A stretch of 7,008 nucleotides of DNA, taken from contig JAGAPI010000212.1 in the NCBI GenBank assembly GCA_017623335.1, positions 1-7,008 of the forward strand, read 5' to 3'. The notes below the pieces were generated by a model. The model did not search any database. It saw only the letters and a list, made by a program, of their open reading frames with translations, and was not told the DNA's origin. The DNA comes from Prevotella sp. GTDB lineage: Bacteria > Bacteroidota > Bacteroidia > Bacteroidales > Bacteroidaceae. The translations under genes and the position numbers were made by a program. Shown here piece after piece: positions 1 to 6,273 of the stretch; the first letter of the stretch is position 1; every line of letters starts with the position of its first letter.

Positions 1-549
1 ACGTATCGTTATCTGTGTGCCCGTCAGCCCGCTGTAGTCCACCATTGCCACTTCGGGCAACTGCTCCAGACGCTTGCTTATCACGTTGCTCACCAGGCGC
101 GACGTCTGTTCGGGCTTGCCCCCGGTCACGTCTACATAGAACGCGGGAATATCCAGTGCGCCAATCTTCATCACCTTGGGGCGCTCCATCTCCTTGGGCA
201 TGAAGCTCATGGCACGGTCAATCTTCTCGTTCACCTCGATGAACAGCAGACTCATGTCGCTGCCGGGACTGAACGTCAGGGTTATCAAGCCGGCATCAGT
301 GCGCGAGGTCGACTCAATGTCCTTCAGACCTGCCACCTGCGACAGCTGTCGGCGCATGGGCCCCACCATGCGCTGCTCTATCTCGCGGGCGGAACTGCCT
401 TGTGCCGACATCTGCACCACTATGCGCGGCACGTCAATGTCGGGCATCAATGATACCGGTATGCGCCCGAGGGCAAGCACACCGAGAGTGACGATGGCTA
501 TGAGCGTCATCGTCACGGCTATGGGACGGTGGAGGATTGTGCGGAGCAT
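1..549 (-). CDS. RND efflux pump, inner-membrane permease subunit (AcrB/HAE1-like), N-terminal part only
   Basis: This is the inner-membrane, proton-driven pump of a tripartite efflux system. Only its first 183 codons are visible; the frame is open to base 1 and the gene leaves the window. I placed the start by translating back from an ATG 5 nt after the stop of the membrane fusion protein gene. Residues 8-27 form the first membrane helix (HRPIAVTMTLIAIVTLG), followed by the hallmark periplasmic entry RIPVSLMPDIDVPRI (29-43). Next comes the porter-domain start, with AREIEQRMVGPMRRQLSQVAGLKDIEST (split at about 54-81) and LTFSPGSDMSLLFIEV (91-106), as expected of the PN1 subdomain. Known family members are about 1,000 residues with 12 helices, so roughly 80% lies outside. 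Substrate cannot be read from this part; drugs, bile salts or lipids are all possible. It is the third gene of the operon and has no obvious ribosome binding site of its own, so it is probably translationally coupled. Confidence 0.93.
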   Translation of the reverse strand, partial: MLRTILHRPIAVTMTLIAIVTLGVLALGRIPVSLMPDIDVPRIVVQMSAQGSSAREIEQRMVGPMRRQLSQVAGLKDIESTSRTDAGLITLTFSPGSDMSLLFIEVNEKIDRAMSFMPKEMERPKVMKIGALDIPAFYVDVTGGKPEQTSRLVSNVISKRLEQLPEVAMVDYSGLTGTQITIR

Positions 550-554
550 GGCGG

Positions 555-1673
555 TCAGTTGGTTTTGTTCAGTGCCTTCACCTCAGTGTCGTCGGCAAGA
601 TTGAGGTTCCCTGAAGTTATGATAATGTCGCCCTCCTTCACTGTGGTGCTCTTCCTCTCGCAGCCCGTTATCGCAAAACTCGTGAGGTTGCCGTAAAGTA
701 TGTCAACGTATGTCCAGACGGCGCGGCTGGTGGCGGGATTGTACACAAACACCACATTGTAGCCGTCGCGCTCCACCACTGCCTCCTTGGGCACCACAAA
801 CATATCGGGCACCGAGTTCTCGATGATTACCTTCACGTTCATGCCGTCCATCAGGCGGCTGGAGGTGTTCTTTATGCGTGCCTTCACAGCCACGAGCCCC
901 TTGTCGTCCACCGACGGGTTGATTTCCGTCACCGTGCCGTCAAGCGACAGCTCGCCGTCAACAAACGGCGACACCTTTACACGTGTGCCCTTGCTTACGG
1001 AAACAAGCTCTGCCTCCAGTACCTTGAACTCCACGTCGAAGAACGAATCGTCTATCAGCGTGCACAGCTTGTCGCCGCGCTGATATGGCCGCGCCACGAG
1101 GTCGGCAATACGTCCGCCAAACGGAGCCTTCAGGCTGCAGTCGCGGAGAGCCTGTTCGGCAGAGCGGAGCGCAAACTTTGCAGAGTAGTAGCCCGATGTC
1201 ACCTCTACGCGGTGTAACTTCTCCGCCGGCACGCTGGCGGTGTTGCCGTCATATCCCAGCCCTATCAGTTTGTCCTGCAGTTCCACCTTGGCTCTTTCCA
1301 GGTCGTGCCTGGCTTTCTCAAGCGCATCCTTGCGCTCCCTGGTATCGGCAACAGCCAACGTCGTTCCGGCAGCCACATGCTGGCCGTTCCTCACGTTCAC
1401 GCTCTGCAGTATCTCTCCTGCCTTCGGACACATCAGCTCAGCCCTCCGTATTGCCGTCAGCCTTCCGTTACACAGCACCTGTTTCTGAAACGTCTGCCTG
1501 CGAAGCGCCATCGTGTCTACCTCGATTACCGCTTCCTCTCTCTCCACATTCTGCAGCCCGTCCTTTTCGTCAGTGGTTGCACCGTGGGCAAACGAATAAA
1601 CCATATACGCCAGGCCGCCGATGACAGCCATTGCCGCCACTGCCGCCACAATTCTCTTGATATTCTTTTTCAT
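555..1673 (-). CDS. RND efflux membrane fusion protein (periplasmic adaptor, HlyD/AcrA family)
   Basis: This periplasmic adaptor joins the inner-membrane RND pump to the TolC-type channel. It has 372 residues, normal for the family. Residues 1-28 hold a basic N-terminus (MKKNIKR) and a hydrophobic helix, best read as a signal anchor; no lipobox cysteine is seen. The first half of the lipoyl domain is at about 76-108 (ending VNVRNGQHVAAGTTLAVAD). A heptad-rich, charged helical hairpin follows (111-178), broken near 138-150, then the second lipoyl half LKAPFGGRIADL (181-192). A beta-barrel spans about 211-285 (FFDVEFKV...DGMNVKVII), and the membrane-proximal region lies from VVPKEAVV (293-300) to the end. 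The hairpin is short, as in many Bacteroidota adaptors. The gene starts 27 nt after the tolC stop and ends 5 nt before the pump start, so all three belong to one operon. The family call is firm; substrate is unknown. Confidence 0.95.
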   Translation of the reverse strand: MKKNIKRIVAAVAAMAVIGGLAYMVYSFAHGATTDEKDGLQNVEREEAVIEVDTMALRRQTFQKQVLCNGRLTAIRRAELMCPKAGEILQSVNVRNGQHVAAGTTLAVADTRERKDALEKARHDLERAKVELQDKLIGLGYDGNTASVPAEKLHRVEVTSGYYSAKFALRSAEQALRDCSLKAPFGGRIADLVARPYQRGDKLCTLIDDSFFDVEFKVLEAELVSVSKGTRVKVSPFVDGELSLDGTVTEINPSVDDKGLVAVKARIKNTSSRLMDGMNVKVIIENSVPDMFVVPKEAVVERDGYNVVFVYNPATSRAVWTYVDILYGNLTSFAITGCERKSTTVKEGDIIITSGNLNLADDTEVKALNKTN

Positions 1674-1700
1674 GTTGTAATGTCAGTTGCTAATTCACGG

Positions 1701-3173
1701 TCATTGCTCAATATCGTCGTTCAACTCTATTTTCCTGTTCCTTTCCCAGTCATACAGAGTTGTCTTCTGTATCTGGTAATAATTGCTCCAGTAAGATTGC
1801 AGCAGACCTACATACTGCGCCCTTGCCGCATCGGCCTCCTGCTGCGCCGTGTTCAGCTCGGTCACACTCACTGCTCCAGTTTCAAATCTCCGTTTGGTTA
1901 TGTCATATCTTTCATCGGCTATGTCGAGCGCCCTCAGGGCATTCTTGCACTGCACAGCCTGAGAGTTAAACTGCAGCACGCATGTCTTTATCGACTGGAG
2001 ATACGATTCGTGTGCCTGCTCCATCAGCGTCTTTGTAGCCTCAAGGTCGGCCTCAGCCATTTTCACTCTTCCCTTGCTCACTCCCCAGTCGAAGATAGGC
2101 AGCGACACCGACAGTCCTATAATCTCATTGTCCTTCAGTCCGCTGTAGGCTCCCTTAAACGTGTCGGCAGTGCGGTTGAATCCTATTTCGCTGCTCAGCT
2201 GCATCTGCAGTCCCTTGTTTGCCTTTGCCTGCGCCACCGACTGCCGCGCCTCCATAATGCTTACCTTCTGCTGCAGGTCGTGGCTTGAGTTCTCCAATGC
2301 CTTGGCTATCACGTCGTCGGTGCCCACCACAGTGTTTGATATTGAATACGGGGGCAGCAGTTCGGTGTCTTTGTAGTCAAGCACCCTGAGATATGAGAAA
2401 AGGTTGAACTTGCTGTTCTCCAGTGCCAGCTGGTTGTCGGTCACTTCCACCTCGGCGTTCAGCTTCGACAGTTCCAGCTGCAGTATCTCGCTTTTCGTCA
2501 CCGTTCCCAGCTCATGGCGCTTTTTGGCTATTTCATACAGATAGTCGCGGTCTTTCTTGGTGGCGAGGCTCTGCCGGTAAACCGATTGTGCCGACAACAC
2601 GTTGAAAAACAACCTCACCACCTCTATGTTCACTTCCTCCAGTGCCTCAAGATACACTCTTTTTGCCTGCTCATATTTCAGCGGCTCGGTCTTCTTCTGC
2701 CATTTCAGGAGGTTGAACGCTCTCAGCGGCTGCGTGTAGCTCAGCCTTATCGGCCGGCTGTTGTATGTTGTCTTGTCATAGCTGTATTGGTCAAGCCTGT
2801 AGAGATACGACTGCACCGACAGCTTTCCTCCGAGCGCCACGATGTTCTGGTCTACCGACAGCGACAGGCTGTTGCTCATCGAGTTGTTCTCCACGTATGA
2901 TATGCGTCCGTCATCAAAGTTTCTCGTTTCCACCATCGAGCGGTCAAACTGCAGCAGGTTGCCGTGCAGGTTTACCGAGGGCATCAGCTCAGCCTTAAAC
3001 GAGCGGTAGCTCCAGTATTGGCTCATAAAATGCAGCCGTGCAACCATGGCGTCATACGATTGCTGCCGTGCTATCCCTATGGCGTCGGGCAGCGACAGCT
3101 GCCTTTGGGCGATTGCTGTGCCGGGAATAATAAGTGCCGCAGCCATAGTGCATGCCGTTACATATAACTTCAT
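1701..3173 (-). CDS. TolC-family outer membrane efflux channel
   Basis: This outer-membrane exit duct of the tripartite pump has 490 residues, typical of Bacteroidota TolC proteins. Residues 1-22 are a classic signal peptide (MKLYVTACTM...GTAIA) with likely cleavage AIA|Q. The mature protein opens with LSLPDAIGIARQQSYD, the usual first TolC helix. Two repeats follow: extended aromatic beta segments near 95-150 (such as NNSMSNSLSLSVDQN and RLSYTQPL) and again near 325-365 (LSVSLPIFDWGVSKGRV), separated by long coiled-coil helices. The second repeat ends with RRFETGAVSVTELNTAQQE, a conserved TolC-family sequence. A C-terminal WERNRKIEL tail is also seen in Bacteroidota relatives. The ATG is preceded by an A-rich stretch with a weak AAAGG about 12 nt upstream. 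It is first in the operon, 42 nt downstream of an unrelated A+T-rich gene. I found no convincing TAnnTTTG promoter in that gap. There is no lipoprotein cysteine, unlike OprM/NodT-type channels. Confidence 0.95.
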   Translation of the reverse strand: MKLYVTACTMAAALIIPGTAIAQRQLSLPDAIGIARQQSYDAMVARLHFMSQYWSYRSFKAELMPSVNLHGNLLQFDRSMVETRNFDDGRISYVENNSMSNSLSLSVDQNIVALGGKLSVQSYLYRLDQYSYDKTTYNSRPIRLSYTQPLRAFNLLKWQKKTEPLKYEQAKRVYLEALEEVNIEVVRLFFNVLSAQSVYRQSLATKKDRDYLYEIAKKRHELGTVTKSEILQLELSKLNAEVEVTDNQLALENSKFNLFSYLRVLDYKDTELLPPYSISNTVVGTDDVIAKALENSSHDLQQKVSIMEARQSVAQAKANKGLQMQLSSEIGFNRTADTFKGAYSGLKDNEIIGLSVSLPIFDWGVSKGRVKMAEADLEATKTLMEQAHESYLQSIKTCVLQFNSQAVQCKNALRALDIADERYDITKRRFETGAVSVTELNTAQQEADAARAQYVGLLQSYWSNYYQIQKTTLYDWERNRKIELNDDIEQ

Positions 3174-3215
3174 CTGTTACTGCCTTTTTGTTTTAGGGTA
3201 ATAATTTTACTGATC

Positions 3216-4070
3216 TTATATTTCTTCATCTTCGTGATTAAAGTTGTCGAAAAATGCTTGCCGTCTTTCGGCAAGATCTTTAGTTTCCTGATACATGAAT
3301 TCACATGATAAATCATATATTGGCTTGACAGTGGCACGTTCCTCGTCTCTGTTAAATTTCAATATAGAATTGTAGAAGTTCACAAGTGTACGGTCATCCG
3401 ACAGGTCTGCTGCAAATAAAAACAGATATTGTATTCCAAGTAGCTCCTTTATATCTAAGATTTTCTTAACTATAAAATACCAAAACACAACAACTCCAAT
3501 CGAATGGGGCATGTTATAACCTGACCACAAATCATCATGTTCATTGTTGGCGCAGAAATGCACCAACTCAATACTTGAGTACGTTTTACCAACGTGAGTA
3601 ACATTCCGGTTGAATTCCCTTTCAAGATCTGCAAATAAGTCTTCCTTCTTCTTGGGAAGATTATCAAGATCGTATTGTGTAATGCCCTTATGTGAACGAA
3701 TTTTCTCTTGGAAACTATTCAAGTCTGCTTTTTGTTTATCTGACAAATCTGGATCTGACAAGCTGTTTTGAACAAAAGTATTGAGACTTTTCAAAAGTTT
3801 AATCAAATTCGTATCAAGATGGCTGTCATATAGTGAGCCACTTTTGAGTGAGAAGAAAAACAAAATATTCTCATCCTTATCTTTAATGACATAGTAAGCA
3901 ACACTCCCTTCCGTATCTTCTTCCATGGCTTCAGTCTGCAAGGTGTACACCAAAGACGAATTACGCCTATTAAAGAAATTATCAACTAAGCGCATATTAT
4001 TGGGATTTGAAGAAAGGCGCTCACATTTTAGACTTTCAAGCAAAGCAACTTGTTCTGAAGTTATTCTCAT
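3216..4070 (-). CDS. Putative GNAT-fold protein, candidate toxin paired with a Panacea-domain antitoxin
   Basis: I do not recognise a named family for this 284-residue protein, but its layout suggests a divergent GNAT acyltransferase fold. An N-terminal helix leads to strands at about 57-75 (VAYYVIKDKDENILFFFSL). A charged helical insert follows at about 85-155, with the segment LPKKKEDLFADLEREFNR. Next is a strand YSSIELVHFCAN (164-175), a helix IGVVVFWYFIVKKIL (191-205), a strand GIQYLFLFAAD (212-222) and the helix RTLVNFYNSILKF (227-239). The last resembles the C-terminal GNAT pattern in which an LxxFYxxxxF helix closes the acyl-CoA site. The usual R/Q-x-x-G-x-G/A loop is not intact: the place before the 191-205 helix reads GYNMPHSIG. 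The protein is soluble, with no signal peptide. Its ATG overlaps the upstream DUF4065 gene stop by 4 nt (ATGA), so the two are translationally coupled. Base composition is clearly A+T-rich (20 G+C of 60 in 3781-3840, by hand count). The GNAT reading is inference from pattern; toxin function is inferred from the partner gene. Confidence 0.55.
   Translation of the reverse strand: MRITSEQVALLESLKCERLSSNPNNMRLVDNFFNRRNSSLVYTLQTEAMEEDTEGSVAYYVIKDKDENILFFFSLKSGSLYDSHLDTNLIKLLKSLNTFVQNSLSDPDLSDKQKADLNSFQEKIRSHKGITQYDLDNLPKKKEDLFADLEREFNRNVTHVGKTYSSIELVHFCANNEHDDLWSGYNMPHSIGVVVFWYFIVKKILDIKELLGIQYLFLFAADLSDDRTLVNFYNSILKFNRDEERATVKPIYDLSCEFMYQETKDLAERRQAFFDNFNHEDEEI
3250..3275 (-). terminator. Hairpin plus T-run inside the end of the GNAT-like gene, terminator-like
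   Basis: Read on the minus strand, CTTGCCG-AAAGA-CGGCAAG forms a perfect 7-bp, G+C-rich stem with a 5-nt loop (3275 to 3257). It is followed by CA and then TTTTT (3254 to 3250). This resembles an intrinsic terminator but sits inside codons for LAERRQAFFD, about 32 nt before the stop codon and about 80 nt before the tolC start. It could partly reduce read-through from the module into the efflux operon. The T-run is short and the site is translated, so confidence is low. Confidence 0.25.
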
Positions 4071-4594
4071 ACACTATGAATAATTGGGATACGTTGAATT
4101 TCTGGATGCTGTTCCATGAAAGCATGAACCTTACGCCTTAATGGCAATGATTCCCTCCATTTCCTTGTGTCATCTGCATCTTCATGGATATCCGACATTT
4201 TCATTGGAACATCACTTCTGTCATAATCGCCATAACCGGCTCTTGCACGTTTCCATGATTTTTGGCAATGACTATGCCCAACAAGGCTCATAGACTTTTT
4301 GGCAGCATAGTGTTCAAAGATATAATCGAAGCATTCCTTCCAATGCTCCTGACTTTCAACAGACAATTCTTCGTGAAAATCACCTGTTTTAAACCGTTCG
4401 TGAATCTCAATGATTACAGGGCCATATTTCCAAGCACGAAACTCTGCATCAAACATTGGTTTTCCGGTACGGACAATGGCCTCCAATTGTATGAAATAAA
4501 GAAGCTTCTGCAACTTCATCTCATCCATCATCTCACCAAACTGCTTCTTGTAGCGGTCAATGACATAAGATGCTATTCTTGTTACTTTTTCCAT
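4067..4594 (-). CDS. DUF4065/Panacea-domain protein (PanA/SocA-like), candidate antitoxin
   Basis: This is a small soluble protein of 175 residues from the chosen start. It shows the DUF4065 signature: KLQKLLYF (27-34), then FDAEFRAWKYGPVIIEIHERF (split at about 48-68), where W55 and YGP (57-59) are the family's most conserved positions. Further on is HSHCQKSWKRAR (107-118), matching the H...W..AR stretch late in the domain. Known members include Caulobacter SocA, the antitoxin and proteolytic adaptor for SocB, and PanA antitoxins, which neutralise many unrelated toxin folds. The role here is therefore probably antitoxin for the overlapping downstream gene. A longer reading with an ATG at 4642 exists, but that start lies upstream of the -7 promoter element at 4616-4623, and its extra 16 residues do not resemble the family. 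The ATG at 4594 puts MEKV directly before the first domain helix. The gene is A+T-rich (22 G+C of 60 in 4321-4380), unlike its flanks. Confidence 0.85.
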   Translation of the reverse strand: MEKVTRIASYVIDRYKKQFGEMMDEMKLQKLLYFIQLEAIVRTGKPMFDAEFRAWKYGPVIIEIHERFKTGDFHEELSVESQEHWKECFDYIFEHYAAKKSMSLVGHSHCQKSWKRARAGYGDYDRSDVPMKMSDIHEDADDTRKWRESLPLRRKVHAFMEQHPEIQRIPIIHSV

Positions 4595-4606
4595 ACTGAA
4601 ATATTT

Positions 4607-4623
4607 TATACTTTGCAAATATA
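4607..4623. repeat. Inverted repeat overlapping the -7 element and expected transcription start
   Basis: The plus strand reads TATA-C-TTTGCAAA-TATA. The centre TTTGCAAA (4612-4619) is a perfect 8-bp palindrome, flanked by TATA on each side with a single extra C on one side. It covers the -7 element and the likely start of transcription, a natural place for an autoregulatory operator in a toxin-antitoxin-like operon. Its A+T richness and overlap with the promoter consensus mean chance could explain part of it. Confidence 0.3.
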
Positions 4624-4643
4624 CATTTTTTTCTTGAAACAAA
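4616..4643 (-). promoter_or_regulatory. Bacteroidota-type promoter of the DUF4065 / GNAT-like module
   Basis: On the minus strand, TATATTTG (4623 down to 4616) matches the Bacteroidota -7 consensus TAnnTTTG exactly. A TTTG (4643 to 4640) lies upstream and can serve as the -33 element, although the 16-nt gap is a little short for that consensus. Transcription would then begin near 4610, leaving a leader of about 16 nt before the ATG at 4594, with no Shine-Dalgarno sequence. This gives the two-gene module its own promoter within the 69-nt gap after the O-antigen-ligase-like gene. Confidence 0.6.
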
Positions 4644-4663
4644 ATTCTTTTTTATCAACATAT

Positions 4664-6253
4664 TTAATCTTTCATATTGTTTTTAACATTGTTTACATGA
4701 TTTGGATAAGTATCTGCAATTTCACGAGCCCTTTCCTTCATTTCCTCAGTTGCGGGCGACTTCACCTTCACTTTGAAATCCATAACCCACCTTGCCATTT
4801 CAAGCTCACGGTCCCTCATGCCCGCGTCATGATAAAGGAGCATGAGCTTGTACAGAGGATATAGCCTGTTGGGCATCACCGCAAATGCCTTCCGATATGC
4901 CTGTTCTGCCAGGTCATAGTGCGCCATACACTTGTAATTGTTGCCCATCAGTACATAGAACATGGGGTCGTTGCTTATCAGTGTGCCTTTCCGCAACATG
5001 GCATTGCTGTCGTTGTATCTGCCCTGCTGCGACAGCATCTTGCCGAAATCAAAGAGAAAACCGCGGTTATCCTCCAGCCACGGCAGAAGCTCATAGTAAT
5101 CGTTGGTGAATGCCCTGTTGGTCATTCCCGACATCATCCCATATTCTTCCTCTGCTTTCTGTTTCGCTCTCATATAGCTCAACGGTATCAGGGCAAGCGC
5201 CGCGGCGGCTGCCGCCGGCAATATAACGTTTATCCTGACTCCCCTGTCCGCGGTGGCAGAATAGGCTATTATCACGACTGCTATAATCTGATAGGGCAGA
5301 AGCTCAAAAGGATAAGAGAACAATGAGAACACCAATAATGCCAGCAGACCGTACATGAGACAATGCGATTTTTTCAGCAATGCCCTTACGGCAAGAGTCA
5401 GCAATGCCATGCAGAGCCCAAGCCCGACCAAGCCCTGCTCAACAGCCACCAGCATTATGTCGTTGAAGGCATAGTCGAGCACGTCGATATACTTTGGGTC
5501 AAACATAAGCCCCGGGGCACTCAGCTCGGCGGTCTTCCCGGCGTATGCGTGGAAGAAGCTGCCTATGCCATTCCCCGTTATGGGACTGTCCGTCAGACAG
5601 TGCACCGCCATAATGTTTACCGCAAGCCTGCCGTTGGCAGAGCCCGACTTCACGAGATACATCACCGCAAATACAACAGCTCCCACACCGGCTATCCACC
5701 ATATCCGTCTCTTCACCACCCTCCAATACATCATGCCCACGCAGGCAATAGCCGAGACCATGCCTGCCCTGCTCCATGTGGCAGGCAGAATGACGACAAA
5801 ACAGAATATCAAGCCCTCAATGACGTGTCTTGTCGTTACACCTTTATATATTAATATGCCATTCCCCATTTCCTTCCTATATTGGCACAGCATCACAAGC
5901 CCCATGGCAAGACTTGCCGCGTAAGGTCCGGGATTCAGGAATGTCCCCGTCATGGGATAAAGATGATGATTGCTGCTGCCCTCCACCAACTGCATCACGC
6001 CATACCCCAATTCATACACTGCCCATAAGATTATCCCCATCACAACATAAACGTCACGTACATGCGATATGGAAAATACAATCCTGGCAACAATGTAAAG
6101 TGAAAGCATATACGTGGCTACGGCAAGAGTGCGGAGACACGGATATGCCGTGCATGTCAATGCGCTTGCCAGCACATAGACATACCACAGGCATATCACC
6201 AAGTCTGTCACCGACAGACTGAGGGAAGCCTTTGCCCTCATTATGTTTAACAT
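4664..6253 (-). CDS. O-antigen ligase/polymerase-family (Wzy_C-like) membrane protein with C-terminal TPR
   Basis: This polytopic inner-membrane protein is of the family that transfers or polymerises lipid-linked glycans in the periplasm (WaaL, Wzy and PglL types). From the chosen ATG it has 529 residues. Roughly ten or more hydrophobic helices occupy residues 10-360. Family-like motifs include TGTFLNPGPYAA (about 102-113), WSRAG (160-164), DSPITGNGIGSFFHAYAG (222-239, the main periplasmic loop) and NDIMLVAVEQGLVGLG (264-279), where many relatives have HNDYL..LxExGxxG. After a last helix near 340-360, the C-terminus (about 370-520) is soluble and contains TPR-like repeats, best seen at AHYDLAEQAYRKAFAVMPN. 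An in-frame GTG at 6262 would add three residues; I prefer the ATG at 6253. It follows the signal peptidase gene by about 20 nt and is probably co-transcribed. Whether it acts on O-antigen, capsule or glycoprotein substrates cannot be told; no other glycan genes are visible. Confidence 0.85.
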   Translation of the reverse strand: MLNIMRAKASLSLSVTDLVICLWYVYVLASALTCTAYPCLRTLAVATYMLSLYIVARIVFSISHVRDVYVVMGIILWAVYELGYGVMQLVEGSSNHHLYPMTGTFLNPGPYAASLAMGLVMLCQYRKEMGNGILIYKGVTTRHVIEGLIFCFVVILPATWSRAGMVSAIACVGMMYWRVVKRRIWWIAGVGAVVFAVMYLVKSGSANGRLAVNIMAVHCLTDSPITGNGIGSFFHAYAGKTAELSAPGLMFDPKYIDVLDYAFNDIMLVAVEQGLVGLGLCMALLTLAVRALLKKSHCLMYGLLALLVFSLFSYPFELLPYQIIAVVIIAYSATADRGVRINVILPAAAAAALALIPLSYMRAKQKAEEEYGMMSGMTNRAFTNDYYELLPWLEDNRGFLFDFGKMLSQQGRYNDSNAMLRKGTLISNDPMFYVLMGNNYKCMAHYDLAEQAYRKAFAVMPNRLYPLYKLMLLYHDAGMRDRELEMARWVMDFKVKVKSPATEEMKERAREIADTYPNHVNNVKNNMKD

Positions 6254-6273
6254 GCTATTCACGTCACATTTAT

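Noticed and set aside
176..604. Plus-strand open frame of 142 codons over the start of the pump gene
   Set aside because: The minus strand reads clear RND permease sequence throughout, so this is antisense shadow.
1305..2288. Long plus-strand open frame (327 codons)
   Set aside because: It lies antisense across two solid genes, the membrane fusion protein and TolC. It has no recognisable domains and its composition is that of a reverse-frame shadow.
4595..4642. N-terminal extension of the DUF4065 protein from an ATG at 4642
   Set aside because: The added 16 codons contain the -7 promoter element and do not resemble the family; the ATG at 4594 directly precedes the domain.
4595..4663. Intrinsic terminator after the O-antigen-ligase-like gene
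   Set aside because: The gap holds only A/T-rich weak complementarity with no G+C stem before a T-run; the promoter of the next module explains it better.
5499..5777. Minus-strand open frame of 92 codons
   Set aside because: It is an out-of-frame overlap within the O-antigen-ligase-like gene, with no domain or start signal of its own.
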